From NCBI GenBank assembly GCA_016713325.1, contig JADJPJ010000087.1, positions 868,001 to 932,000 of the forward strand: a stretch of 64,000 nucleotides of DNA, in the 5' to 3' direction. The DNA comes from Candidatus Flexifilum affinis. Lineage in GTDB: Bacteria > Chloroflexota > Anaerolineae > Aggregatilineales > Phototrophicaceae. Position 1 is the stretch's first letter. Each line of letters starts with the position of its first letter. Under the pieces are notes generated by a model. It saw only the letters and a list, made by a program, of their open reading frames with translations. It ran no database searches and was not told where the DNA came from. This document shows, piece by piece, positions 53,298 through 61,948 of this stretch. A program made the translations under genes and the position numbers.

Positions 53298-53798
53298 ATG
53301 AGCGTGCCCATTCCGGTTCAACTGGGTCCAAACATTCTGGTCGTAATGGAAAATGCCTCTGCTTTTTATGACGGTCTCCGCACCGTGGCAACTCGGTTCC
53401 CCGACCTCCCTCACACCTTTTTCACCCTGTTCTGCTGCTGCCCGACACACTATTGGGAGCATGGCGGTGGAGAACCGCTGGACGTCAGGAGGGAAGTCAC
53501 AGCCGCCTGGCGAGCGGAAGAGACTGCGTTTTCACAGGCCGATCAGTGTGTCGAGCATGCGACGGCGATCCTCAGCAATGCCGGCGTGCCCGCTGCGCAC
53601 ATCCAATCGGTCAAGAGCGCGGCGGACAACCGGGTCAACGCCGTGATTGACGAGCTGCGCCACGGCGCCTATACCGGCGTGCTGCTCGCCAATACGCAGA
53701 TCGATCTGGTCCGCCGGCTGGAAGCGAAAGGCATGACCGATCGCTTCCGGCACATTCCGAAGGTCGAATTCCTGACTCTCGACGTCGAGACGGCCTAG
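53298..53798 (+). CDS. Hypothetical soluble protein with Cys-Cys-Cys motif, USP-like
   Basis: About 166 aa. After IPVQLGPNILVVMENASAFYDGL comes TFFTLFCCCPTHYWEHGGG, a rare triple cysteine followed by two His. The rest is helical (AWRAEETAFSQADQCVEHATAIL; ADNRVNAVIDELRHGAYTGVLL). The alternation of a Val-rich first strand and helices recalls universal stress proteins, but typical ATP motifs are not evident. The ATG at 53298-53300 has AGGAGG 10 bp upstream; a GTG two codons earlier is possible. It follows the nirK group by about 135 bp. Confidence 0.62.
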   Translation: MSVPIPVQLGPNILVVMENASAFYDGLRTVATRFPDLPHTFFTLFCCCPTHYWEHGGGEPLDVRREVTAAWRAEETAFSQADQCVEHATAILSNAGVPAAHIQSVKSAADNRVNAVIDELRHGAYTGVLLANTQIDLVRRLEAKGMTDRFRHIPKVEFLTLDVETA

Positions 53799-53901
53799 CC
53801 TCCGCGCCGACTTGCAGGTAACGATCCTTCGGCCACCTCAGCCCCATCATCGAGGGTCCACCGTGGTGGGGCGATATTTTCCGCGCGCCACCTCCGATTT
53901 C

Positions 53902-53931
53902 TTGACAAGACGGCGTCAAAAGAGCCATATT
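53902..53931 (+). promoter_or_regulatory. Sigma-70 promoter of the cellobiose phosphorylase gene
   Basis: TTGACA (53902-53907) is a perfect -35, and CATATT (53926-53931) an acceptable -10, with an 18-bp spacer. The predicted start site near 53938 falls at the edge of the LacI-type operator, 50 bp before the ATG. Confidence 0.7.
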
Positions 53932-53938
53932 TAGTGTC

Positions 53939-53952
53939 TGGGAACGCTCCCA
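53939..53952 (+). promoter_or_regulatory. LacI/CelR-type operator
   Basis: TGGGAACGCTCCCA is a near-perfect 14-bp palindrome with a central CG, the form bound by LacI-family repressors. It is close to the CelR operator TGGGAGCGCTCCCA known from actinobacterial cellulase genes. It sits just after the -10 box, where binding would block transcription. No LacI-family gene is in the window, so the regulator is encoded elsewhere. Confidence 0.8.
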
Positions 53953-53989
53953 CACACGGATTAGTCCGCCAGACGAAGGATCTGACAAG

Positions 53990-56425
53990 ATGCGTTTTGG
54001 CTATTTTGACGATGCACAGCGTGAGTATGTCATCACGCGACCGGATACCCCCCTGCCCTGGCACAACTATCTCGGCACCGATGCCTACTTCGGCATAATC
54101 TCCAACACGGCCGGTGGGTACTCATTCTATCGCGATGCCCGCCTGCGCCGCCTGACGCGCTATCGCTACAACAACGCACCTCGTGACATCGGCGGGCGCT
54201 ACTTGTACCTTCACGATCATGCCGACGGCGCCTACTGGTCACCGACCTGGCAGCCCACCCAGACCCCACTCGACCGGTACACCTGCCGCCACGGCCTGTC
54301 GTACACGACCATTGACTCCAGCTACCGGGACATCGCCGCGGAAGTGCGCTATTTCGTCCCGCAGGGATCGACCGTAGAGGTGTGGCAGACGCGGATTACC
54401 AACCAGCGCGCCACCCAGGCCGACCTGTCCCTGTTCTCGTTCGTGGAATTCTGCCTGTGGGATGCCAACGACGACGCGACCAACTTCCAGCGCAATTTCA
54501 GCATCGGCGAGGTCGAGGTCGAAGATGGCGTGATCTACCACAAGACGGAGTATCGTGAACGCCGCGATCACTTCGCTTATTTTGCCTGCTCTGCCCCACT
54601 GGCAGGATTTGACACCTCCCGCGACGAATTCCTGGGGCCTTACCGCGGCTTCGACCGGCCGCTGGCCGTCGAACAGGGCGCCTCGCGCAATTCCATCGCC
54701 CATGGCTGGGCGCCGGTTGGATCGCACCGGGTCGAACTGCACCTTGCCCCTGGCGAGACGCGCGAGATCACGTTCCTGCTCGGCTACCAGGAAAACCCGC
54801 GCGACGATAAATGGTCAGCGCCAGGCGTGATCAACAAATCGCGCGCTAAGGCGGTGATCGACCATTATCTGAAGGTGGAGAATGTCGATGCGGCCTTCGC
54901 CGCACTGCGCAAGTACTGGGATGATCTGCTGGGCATCCTCCAGGTCGCGACGCCCGATGAACACACCAACCGCATGGTCGACATCTGGAACGCTTACCAG
55001 TGCATGGTGACCTTCAACATGTCGCGCTCTGCCTCGGGTTACGAGTCGGGCATTGGCCGCGGCATGGGCTTCCGCGACTCCACTCAGGATCTGCTTGGCT
55101 TTGTGCACATGATTCCGGAGCGTGCCCGCGAGCGCATCCTCGACATCGCCTCGACTCAATTCGATGATGGCGGTGCCTATCATCAGTATCAGCCCCTCAC
55201 CAAGCGCGGCAACAATGCAGTCGGCAGCAATTTCAACGATGACCCGCTCTGGCTGGTGCTCGGCGTGGCGGCCTACATCAAAGAAACCGGCGACTGGTCC
55301 ATCCTCGACGTGCCGGTGCCGTTTGACAATGTGCCGGGCAGCGAGCAGCCGCTCTATGAACACATGCGCCGCAGTATGCAGTACACCCTGGAACGACTGG
55401 GGCCGCACGGTCTGCCATTGATCGGCCGCGCCGACTGGAACGACTGCCTTAACCTCAACACCTTTTCCGTCGAGCCGGGCGAGTCTTTCCAGACGACCAC
55501 CAACAAGGACGGCAAGAACGCTGAGTCGGTGTTCATCGCCGGTCTGTTTGGCATCGCAGCCCAGGATATGGCAGGAATGGCCGAAGCGCAGGGCAATGAC
55601 GCGGAAGCGCATTACTACCGCGACTCCGCCGCCCGTCTGACCGCAGTCGTCAAACAGCACGGCTGGGATGGCGAATGGTTCATGCGCGCCTACAACCATT
55701 TTGGCGAAAAAGTCGGCTCGGCTGAATGTGCGGAGGGGCGCATCTTTATCGAGCCGCAGGGCATCTGCATCATGGCCGGCATGGGCATCGACGATGGACG
55801 CGCGGCGCTGGCGCTGGAGTCGGTGCGCAAGCACCTGGCCACGCCGCACGGAATCGTGCTCCAGCAGCCCGCCTACGCCACCTATCATCTGGAACTGGGC
55901 GAGATCTCGTCGTACCCGCCGGGCTACAAAGAGAACGCCGGCATCTTCTGCCACACCAACCCGTGGATCATGATCGCCGAGGCCATCCTCGGTTCGGGGG
56001 ACAACGCCTTCGACTACTACTCGCGCATCAATCCCTCGGCGCGGGAGACGATCAGCGAGCTGCACCGCTGCGAACCGTACGTCTATGCACAGATGATCGC
56101 CGGAAAAGACGCGCCGACACACGGAGAGGCCAAGAACTCCTGGCTGACCGGAACGGCCGCCTGGAACTATGTCGCCATCACTCAGTGGATCCTGGGTATC
56201 CGCCCCACGCTCAGCGGCTTGCAGATTGCGCCGGTGATTCCGGCGTCATGGAATGAGTTCAAGGTGACACGGCGCTATCAGGGCTGCACGTACAGTATCC
56301 AGGTTCGGCGAGAGGGGCCGGGAAACGCAGTGTCACTGAGCGTTGATGGGGTGGCCGTCGAAGGGAACATCATCGCGCCGGTAGCCGGTCGTGACAGCTG
56401 TCAGGTGAACGTCACGCTCCGCTAA
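53990..56425 (+). CDS. Cellobiose (beta-glucan oligosaccharide) phosphorylase, GH94
   Basis: Splits cellobiose with phosphate into glucose-1-phosphate and glucose. An 811-aa cytoplasmic enzyme: MRFGYFDDAQREYVITRPDTP and PWHNYLGTDAYFGIISNTAGGYSFY in the N-terminal beta domain, and the (alpha/alpha)6 catalytic core with GMGFRDSTQDLLGFVHMIPE. The general-acid Asp lies in IGRADWNDCLNLNTFS. YPPGYKENAGIFCHTNPW and GTAAWNYVAITQWILGIRP (phosphate site) follow. Length and order match cellobiose phosphorylase; cellodextrin or laminaribiose phosphorylase is possible. Its own promoter and a CelR-like operator lie upstream, and a strong terminator after it. Confidence 0.94.
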   Translation: MRFGYFDDAQREYVITRPDTPLPWHNYLGTDAYFGIISNTAGGYSFYRDARLRRLTRYRYNNAPRDIGGRYLYLHDHADGAYWSPTWQPTQTPLDRYTCRHGLSYTTIDSSYRDIAAEVRYFVPQGSTVEVWQTRITNQRATQADLSLFSFVEFCLWDANDDATNFQRNFSIGEVEVEDGVIYHKTEYRERRDHFAYFACSAPLAGFDTSRDEFLGPYRGFDRPLAVEQGASRNSIAHGWAPVGSHRVELHLAPGETREITFLLGYQENPRDDKWSAPGVINKSRAKAVIDHYLKVENVDAAFAALRKYWDDLLGILQVATPDEHTNRMVDIWNAYQCMVTFNMSRSASGYESGIGRGMGFRDSTQDLLGFVHMIPERARERILDIASTQFDDGGAYHQYQPLTKRGNNAVGSNFNDDPLWLVLGVAAYIKETGDWSILDVPVPFDNVPGSEQPLYEHMRRSMQYTLERLGPHGLPLIGRADWNDCLNLNTFSVEPGESFQTTTNKDGKNAESVFIAGLFGIAAQDMAGMAEAQGNDAEAHYYRDSAARLTAVVKQHGWDGEWFMRAYNHFGEKVGSAECAEGRIFIEPQGICIMAGMGIDDGRAALALESVRKHLATPHGIVLQQPAYATYHLELGEISSYPPGYKENAGIFCHTNPWIMIAEAILGSGDNAFDYYSRINPSARETISELHRCEPYVYAQMIAGKDAPTHGEAKNSWLTGTAAWNYVAITQWILGIRPTLSGLQIAPVIPASWNEFKVTRRYQGCTYSIQVRREGPGNAVSLSVDGVAVEGNIIAPVAGRDSCQVNVTLR

Positions 56426-56440
56426 AATCGCAGGAATCAA

Positions 56441-56470
56441 AGGCAGACTGCCATCCATGACAGTCTGCCT
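56441..56470. terminator. Bidirectional terminator, GH94 / MFS
   Basis: AGGCAGACTG (56441-56450) and CAGTCTGCCT (56461-56470) form a perfect 10-bp stem with a 10-nt loop between convergent genes. Flanking sequence is AT-rich on the upstream side and pyrimidine-rich after it. Confidence 0.8.
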
Positions 56471-56493
56471 CTCGCTTTCGACTTCGGTACCGC

Positions 56494-57801
56494 TTAGCTC
56501 GCGACGACGCCCGCGGCAGTGGTTTCTCGGTGCGGATTGCGCACGAAGCGTACCGTGACGAACAACGCCGTCAGTCCCATGGCCAGCGCCACGACAAACA
56601 GCGTCTCGTAGCCCAACTGCTGCGCGATCGTACCGCCGATGAACGGCGCGATCAGCGAAACCAACGCGGTGACAGTGTTGAAGAGCCCGGCGTAGATCGG
56701 CCGCTGGTCGGGTGTGGCGTAGCTGATCACCCAGTTCTGGAAGCTGATGAACAGGTTACTCACAGTCAGGCCCGAGGCGAGGAAACCGATGTAGAGCGGG
56801 AGCGGTCCCACGAATGAGGCGACCAGCGCACTGATCGGCAGTATGGCGGCGACCGCCAGGGCCATCCGGATGTACATCAGGTTGTTGCGCGCGCCCAGCC
56901 AGGTATAGAGGAGTGCCCCGGTGACGCTGCCGATCGTCTGCAGGGCGAGCAGCGTCGGAACAGCCACGGCGCTCGACAGCCCCAAATCGACAGTGGCAAA
57001 ACCGATGTAGAACGGACTCGCCATGGCAAACAGGCTGGCCAGCATACGGGTGATCAGAATGGCGCGGAAAGGTCCGTCGTGGCGCAGAACCCGACCCAGC
57101 ATCGGCAGGAACACGCCCATCGAAGGGAGCTTATCAATCGCTTTGCCACCCGGCAGTTCATGGACGAAGAACACGGGTATCGTCGACAGCGCGAACATGA
57201 TCCCCGCACCGGCAAAGAGTAGCGCGTAGTTGTTGGGAAACCCGGGACCGGCATCGCCGAGAACCTGCCCGATCAGCGGCGACAGAACCAGCATGACCAG
57301 CCCGGCCACGGCCGCCATTAGGCCGAACATCCGGGCGCGCCAGCGGCCATCCATACTCGTGCCTGCCAGATCCGCCCAGGGGACGCCGACAATGCCATCG
57401 CCGATGGCGAATGCCCCGTAGAGAAGAATGAACGCCAGCAGGATCGCCTCCGGCCGGTCCTTCCCCAGAACGACCGTGATACCGGCGAAGACCAGCATCA
57501 GAACGCGCATAGGGATGTTCGGAACGATGAACCACCATTTTTTGCGCTCGGCACGCACGATGAAGCGCGCCACAAACAACTGCGGGAGCGTCCAGCCGAC
57601 ATCGAAGATGCTCGACGAGATGCCGATCAGCACCTCGGAGCTGGTCAGCCGACGAACAAAGTCCGGGATCAGCGTTGTCGGGCCGATGATCCCCATCCCC
57701 AGGCTGAACAAGATGCCATCGGCGAGAAAATAGATGAAGTTGCGACGGTAAATCCGCTCGCGCTGCTCCTGGCTGAGGGCCTGCGACTCTTGTGCTTCCA
57801 T
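56494..57801 (-). CDS. MFS transporter
   Basis: A 435-aa, 12-helix permease. After a charged N-terminus (QEQRERIYRRNF) come FLADGILFSLGMGIIGPTTLIP and the loop between helices 2 and 3 (ARFIVRAERKKWWFIVPN), where MFS motif A is usual. GRWRARMFGLMAAVAGLVMLVLSPLIG follows in the N-terminal half. The C-terminal half has RMLASLFAMASPFYIGFATV and ends VTVRFVRNPHRET. The substrate is unknown; convergent orientation to the GH94 gene does not prove sugar transport. The ATG at 57799-57801 is preferred; the longer frame is not believable. The 190 bp before it hold nothing obvious. Confidence 0.82.
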   Translation of the reverse strand: MEAQESQALSQEQRERIYRRNFIYFLADGILFSLGMGIIGPTTLIPDFVRRLTSSEVLIGISSSIFDVGWTLPQLFVARFIVRAERKKWWFIVPNIPMRVLMLVFAGITVVLGKDRPEAILLAFILLYGAFAIGDGIVGVPWADLAGTSMDGRWRARMFGLMAAVAGLVMLVLSPLIGQVLGDAGPGFPNNYALLFAGAGIMFALSTIPVFFVHELPGGKAIDKLPSMGVFLPMLGRVLRHDGPFRAILITRMLASLFAMASPFYIGFATVDLGLSSAVAVPTLLALQTIGSVTGALLYTWLGARNNLMYIRMALAVAAILPISALVASFVGPLPLYIGFLASGLTVSNLFISFQNWVISYATPDQRPIYAGLFNTVTALVSLIAPFIGGTIAQQLGYETLFVVALAMGLTALFVTVRFVRNPHRETTAAGVVAS

Positions 57802-57991
57802 GACATTCCTGTGCGTTACGCAAAACGGGAGAAGTCTGCCGCGTTTGACTCGTCCCGCATAGGGCCAAGTTGCTGAGTCCGCCTGTGGTCTGGGATGGGT
57901 ACTCAAGGAAGACGCGAATTACCTTTGGTCGTCTTGTCGCCTCTTTCAATTAAAGAAGACCGTAGGCTGCGATCGCGATCGCCCAGGTGCG

Positions 57992-58765
57992 TTACGCCCG
58001 TTGAGCCTCGTGCCAATCGACAAAAAAGACGGGATCTTCCTTCAGCTTCTCGCGGACCGCGACCCAGAGAGGCGCCGCTTCAATCAAGTGACACTCCGCT
58101 TCCAACACCTTGCCCGCACGCAGCGCATCACTATCCAGCACCTGGGCAACTCGGTCGTAGCGCTGCGTCCAGTTGCGGAAATTATGACGGCGGACTCGCA
58201 TGGTTGAGACGCGTCCATCGTCATCGGTGATCGAGTAGTCCAGCACATCCCCATAGAGATAAGGGGGTGTTGCCCGTTCCTCGATAGCATGCATCGAGGT
58301 GTTGGGTCGCAATCCGCAGCCAATGAACAGGATCTGACCCCCGTGATGCGGCAGTTTGTGAAAGGGAGAGTTCTCGCCACAAGGCGTGGAATCGTTGCGG
58401 TGCCCTTGGAGGAGATCATCGACTTGCGCGCCGACACCGCATACGGAGTGGGTCGGATGGAGACTACGCTTTGTGCCCTCACGAAGCCGGAAGTATTCCG
58501 GGAGGGCGCCGACGCAGGACGGGGTATTCCGCACGTCAAAGTGGGGATTCCTGCTGTTGACCGTCTCATACGACAGGGCAGGAAAGAGAAGTGTTCCGCC
58601 ATCACCTAGCGCCTTGACTAAGGCGCGGATGACGGTTTCCGGACCACCCTCAACGTGGCCAAGCGAGCGCAGTGAGGAATGAACCAGCAGCACGCCGTGT
58701 TCACGAACACCCAGTTCGTGGAGCTGCCGGGCCATTAACTCGAGTACCGCACTCACGATCCGCAT
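57992..58765 (-). CDS. AAC(3)-family N-acetyltransferase-like protein
   Basis: About 257 aa of the antibiotic_NAT (AAC(3)/YokD) family. Conserved blocks are VLLVHSSLRSLGHVEGGPETVIRAL, GTLLFPALSYE, CVGALPEYFRLREGTKRSLHPTHSVCGVG (with the active-site HPTHSV), GENSPFHKLPHHGGQILFIGCGLRPNTSMHAIEE, and a C-terminal closing helix. These acetylate 3-amino groups of aminoglycosides, but many genomic members act on unknown amino sugars. The ATG at 58765 overlaps the upstream beta-helix gene by 13 bp, so the two are coupled; a cell-surface sugar substrate is plausible. Confidence 0.83.
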   Translation of the reverse strand: MRIVSAVLELMARQLHELGVREHGVLLVHSSLRSLGHVEGGPETVIRALVKALGDGGTLLFPALSYETVNSRNPHFDVRNTPSCVGALPEYFRLREGTKRSLHPTHSVCGVGAQVDDLLQGHRNDSTPCGENSPFHKLPHHGGQILFIGCGLRPNTSMHAIEERATPPYLYGDVLDYSITDDDGRVSTMRVRRHNFRNWTQRYDRVAQVLDSDALRAGKVLEAECHLIEAAPLWVAVREKLKEDPVFFVDWHEAQRA

Positions 58766-60153
58766 TCCTGCGCCAGGTAAGCTCCGACATCCCACGCGCC
58801 ATCTTCAGGAAGCGCGTTGCCCTCGAAATCGACGTCATACATCGCGCTGAGATTCGTCCCATTGCCGATCAGGGCGCTGTCGCACGTCAGGTGGTAGTCG
58901 CCACCCACGAGATCGACCAGACCGGGGTCGCCGCTGCCCGCCTGCTGCCGATCCCAGTGCGTCCGAGATGGGTTTTCGACATTGAAGTACCAGTTGTTTT
59001 CAGTGACGATGCCGCTGGCGCCAGGCCCCTGATACGCATCCCCGGAATAGACGATCAGGTTGTTCCGGAACTGGATGCCTTCAAAGTCGAGGTAGGCCAC
59101 GTCGTTTAGCGGGCTGCCGAAGTCGTGAGTGCGGATGACCGTGTTGTTGTCGAACGTGCAGTCGTGACAGGGCGCCCACATGTACAGCCAGTCCTGACCA
59201 TCCACGCTCACGTTGAAGGCCACCCTCAGGTTGTGGACTTCCTGGACGAAGGGCATGAAGTCGAACTCCCAACTCGATTCCAGAAAGCCGGCATTGCCTT
59301 CGGTGTAGTTGTGATGAATGGTGACGTTGTCCTTGTGATATCGCCCATCGTCCAGCTCGATTGCACCGCCGTCGGAACCGTAGGCGCTGTCCGTAGTCAG
59401 GTAACCCCGGATGGTGTTGTACGAGATTTCCTGATTACCGATTCCCAGTTGAATGCCCATCGGCCCCCATCCCCCGCCGGCCCCTTCATTGATCCACAGA
59501 GCGTGGTCCGGTCCGTCCATGGTATTGCGGGTGATGAGCGTGAACTCCCCTGTGGACTGGATGGCCTTCGTGCAGTTGACGAACACATTGTCGCGAATGA
59601 CGTTGTGATTGGCACCCGGCATATTGTAGATTGCCCCCATCCGAAAGATGCTGTGCGGCCGACTTGCGTTTCGGGTGGGGGGCGTGTCATGAAAGTAGAG
59701 GTTCTCGACGATGAGCCAGCTTCCCGAGATCCGAATGGCGTTCCCGTTCAGGTCGCGATCGTTCGGATTAGTGAAGCGGGGCGGTTCCCCTTCCCCATAG
59801 GCTGTGAAGAGGATCGGATCTTCTTCGGTGCCGGAAGAGGTCAGCTGGATGGGACCGGAGAACGCCGATCCTCTCTTGAAGGCCACCGTATCGCCTGGGT
59901 TCAGCGGCAGCTCCGAGACCAGGGTGTGCGATTTCCAGGCGGTCTCTTCGGAAAGTCCATCATGGCTATCGTCGCCGTTCTGCGAATCGATGTAGTAGGT
60001 GCGGCCGGTTCGTTCTTGCGCCTGCACGGAGTCTGGAGCGCCGATCAACGATCGGACGTCAGTGCGTGCGCCGTTGGCTTCGGCCGGAAGAATGTACCCC
60101 GCCAGCAGCAGCGAGAAAATACCCAGGATAGAGACAAATCTGTTTTTGGACAT
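58753..60153 (-). CDS. Secreted right-handed parallel beta-helix protein
   Basis: A 466-aa exported protein. The signal peptide has NRFVSILGIFSLLLAGYILPAEA. The mature part begins with RTYYIDSQNGDDSHDGLSEETAWKSHTLV, typical of pectate-lyase-like beta-helix proteins (PbH1 repeats), then rungs with N-rich turns (HNVIRDNVFVNCTKAIQ; ISYNTIRGYLTT; VTIHHNYTEGNAGFLE; CTFDNNTVIRTHDFG; IQFRNNLIVYSGDAY). The catalytic type (lyase or hydrolase) cannot be decided. Four cysteines late in the chain could form disulfides. It overlaps the AAC(3)-like gene. Its composition is somewhat lower in GC than its neighbours, perhaps a sign of transfer. Confidence 0.82.
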   Translation of the reverse strand: MSKNRFVSILGIFSLLLAGYILPAEANGARTDVRSLIGAPDSVQAQERTGRTYYIDSQNGDDSHDGLSEETAWKSHTLVSELPLNPGDTVAFKRGSAFSGPIQLTSSGTEEDPILFTAYGEGEPPRFTNPNDRDLNGNAIRISGSWLIVENLYFHDTPPTRNASRPHSIFRMGAIYNMPGANHNVIRDNVFVNCTKAIQSTGEFTLITRNTMDGPDHALWINEGAGGGWGPMGIQLGIGNQEISYNTIRGYLTTDSAYGSDGGAIELDDGRYHKDNVTIHHNYTEGNAGFLESSWEFDFMPFVQEVHNLRVAFNVSVDGQDWLYMWAPCHDCTFDNNTVIRTHDFGSPLNDVAYLDFEGIQFRNNLIVYSGDAYQGPGASGIVTENNWYFNVENPSRTHWDRQQAGSGDPGLVDLVGGDYHLTCDSALIGNGTNLSAMYDVDFEGNALPEDGAWDVGAYLAQECGS

Positions 60154-60356
60154 GTTCGTTTACCGGGGAAAAGTGAGAAGGTAATTGAGCCGCGTCTGAC
60201 AGGACCGAAACGTTTGCCCCATACTGCGCGCGCACTCGAGTTCATCTATACGATAACACTTCTTCACACTGAATCCCAAGTACAGTGGAGAGCGTCAAGG
60301 CCTGATAGAATCCCTCAGTGGCGGCCGGAAAGGGTCGCAAGCCAAGGAGATTGTCT

Positions 60357-61103
60357 GTGAAGCGTAGGGTTATCGCGAGTCTGATTGCGGCCGTGATCGT
60401 TGTGGTGGGTACGGTCATCATTCTGGCCATCCCCCCATCCACTACCGTCCAGACACCCTGTCTGATCCGTGAAACCGACTGCCTGAGGCTGCCCACCATA
60501 ACGGGTGACAACCTGAACGGTGAAAGACATACTTTTCCCGCGGACTTCACACAACCCTATCAACTGGTGGTCATGCCCTTTGATCGCGATCAGCAGGTTC
60601 TCGTGCTGGATTTTGTGCCGCTGCTTGAGGAATTGTCGGCTTCGCACCCTGATCTCGGTTATTACAGCCTGGCCGCCCTGCCCGATCTGGCAGCGCCGAT
60701 TCGGCTGCTCGTCAGTGCGGGGATGATGGCCGCAGTGAGCGACCCCGGCATTCGCCAGGCCGCTCACATCTTCTACCTGACCGATCAGATGGCATTCCTG
60801 CAGTCACTCGATGTGACGGACACGAGCGCTACTCAGGTCTATGTGTTGGATCGAGAGGGGAACGTTCTCTGGCAGGCCAGTGGAAGCTTCACACCTGAAC
60901 TGGCAGACGAAATCCGGGGAAGCGATTGCCGCACTCCCGCCCCTCAGTTCATGACGTTGAACCTGGGCAGCGCAGTCACAATGGCGGACGCAAGTTGTCG
61001 AGAGGAAAGTTGGTGCAGAAATGAAGGAAGCCAGCAAACATGCTGGCTTCCTGTCATCGAAGTGGGCACAGTAGGACTCGAACCTACAACATCTTCCTTG
61101 TAA
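60357..61103 (+). CDS. Membrane-anchored thioredoxin-fold-like protein, frame runs into tRNA antisense
   Basis: A signal-anchor (VIASLIAAVIVVVGTVIILAI), then a redoxin-like domain with GDNLNGERHTFPADF, QLVVMPFDRDQQVLVLDFVPLLEEL, LGYYSLAALPDLAAPIRLLV and QVYVLDREGNVLWQASGSF (last strands of the fold). No CxxC is present, so it is not a typical disulfide reductase; TlpA/Atp10-like chaperone folds are comparable. The GTG start at 60357 has AAGGAG 7 bp upstream. After about residue 200 the frame has no further recognisable fold, and it crosses a terminator hairpin and the antisense of tRNA-Val (ending VGLEPTTSSL). The true stop is probably earlier and lost by a small indel. Confidence 0.62.
   Translation: MKRRVIASLIAAVIVVVGTVIILAIPPSTTVQTPCLIRETDCLRLPTITGDNLNGERHTFPADFTQPYQLVVMPFDRDQQVLVLDFVPLLEELSASHPDLGYYSLAALPDLAAPIRLLVSAGMMAAVSDPGIRQAAHIFYLTDQMAFLQSLDVTDTSATQVYVLDREGNVLWQASGSFTPELADEIRGSDCRTPAPQFMTLNLGSAVTMADASCREESWCRNEGSQQTCWLPVIEVGTVGLEPTTSSL
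61026..61051 (-). terminator. Terminator after tRNA-Val
   Basis: GGAAGCCAGCA (61026-61036) and TGCTGGCTTCC (61041-61051) form a perfect 11-bp stem with a 4-nt loop. On the minus strand it is followed by TTCATTTC, T-rich, 12 bp after the tRNA 3' end. Confidence 0.85.
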
Positions 61104-61135
61104 GGGAAGCGCTCTGCCAATTGAGCTATGCGCCC
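61063..61135 (-). tRNA. tRNA-Val (anticodon TAC)
   Basis: A 73-nt tRNA. Acceptor stem GGGCGCA pairs with TGTGCCC (one G-U) and the discriminator base is A. The D-arm has AGCTCAATTGGCAGAGC. The anticodon stem-loop CTTCC-CTTACAA-GGAAG carries TAC, reading GUA-type valine codons. The T-arm is GTAGG-TTCGAGT-CCTAC. CCA is not encoded. It has its own terminator and no other tRNA beside it. Confidence 0.96.
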
Positions 61136-61258
61136 ATCTGGAGTTGCTCTGCCCAGAGTCCAGGGGATATGAGCGAAATCTCCATCGCTGATCCCTACGT
61201 GTTCAGACTGAAAGACAGATTGAGTTTATTGTACAGGTGCGCCTTCTGACGATCAATT

Positions 61259-61296
61259 GGAGGTTGCCGCCATTGTCGACAATGGCGGCAACCTCC
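61259..61296. repeat. Perfect 38-bp palindrome downstream of dcd
   Basis: Two 17-bp arms (GGAGGTTGCCGCCATTG and its exact complement) surround TCGA, which is itself palindromic. It lies 39 bp after the dcd stop. It could fold as a long stem with a 4-nt loop and act as the end of the argS-dcd transcript, though no U-tract follows on either strand. Confidence 0.92.
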
Positions 61297-61335
61297 TGTG
61301 AGCATCCAGGCAGAACATCCGTCAGGCGCAGCGCC

Positions 61336-61893
61336 TCACGCCCGGGGGCCGGTGACTCCGGTCTGTCCCTGGTACTTGCCCTTGCGATCGGCGTAGCTGA
61401 CCTCACAGCCTTCATCGGCTTCCAGGAACAGCACCTGCGCGATCCCCTCATTGGCGTAAATTTTGGCGGGCAGCGGGGTCGTGTTGCTGATTTCGATCGT
61501 GACATAGCCCTCCCACTCCGGCTCGAACGGAGTGACGTTCACGACGATCCCAGCACGCGCATAGGTCGACTTTCCCAGACAGATGCACAGCACGCCGCGC
61601 GGAATGCGGAAGTACTCGATCGACCGTGCCAGAGCGAAGGAATTCGGCGGAATCGTGCAGACTTCTTCGGTGACGATATCGACGAAGGACTGGGGATTGA
61701 AAGCTTTCGGATCCACGACGGCCGAATAAACATCCGTAAAGACTTTGAATTCGTTGGCCACGCGCATGTCATAACCGTAGGACGACAGACCGTAGCTGAT
61801 CACGCCTTCGCGTTTCAGCCCGTCGGTGAACGGCTCGATCATGCGCGCTTCGTGCGCCATCTTGCGGATCCAGTGGTCGGGTTTCAACCCCAT
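61336..61893 (-). CDS. dcd: dCTP deaminase
   Basis: Converts dCTP to dUTP (or to dUMP in bifunctional forms) for dTTP supply. About 185 aa: [74 protein letters not shown] (the catalytic Glu/Arg/Ser region), [40 protein letters not shown] (triphosphate-binding), and [18 protein letters not shown] at the C-terminus. The ATG at 61891-61893 has AGGAGAG 7-9 bp upstream; a start 22 codons earlier would overlap argS. It follows argS at 55 bp and is probably in the same transcript. Confidence 0.95.
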   Translation of the reverse strand: MGLKPDHWIRKMAHEARMIEPFTDGLKREGVISYGLSSYGYDMRVANEFKVFTDVYSAVVDPKAFNPQSFVDIVTEEVCTIPPNSFALARSIEYFRIPRGVLCICLGKSTYARAGIVVNVTPFEPEWEGYVTIEISNTTPLPAKIYANEGIAQVLFLEADEGCEVSYADRKGKYQGQTGVTGPRA

Positions 61894-61948
61894 CTCTGCT
61901 CTCTCCTGAGTGGTAAAGTCGGCGTATGGTGGTTCAACGGCTGGGTGT

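Noticed and set aside
57992..58765. Acquired aminoglycoside resistance gene
   Set aside because: No mobile element or integron nearby; coupled to a beta-helix gene and likely chromosomal.
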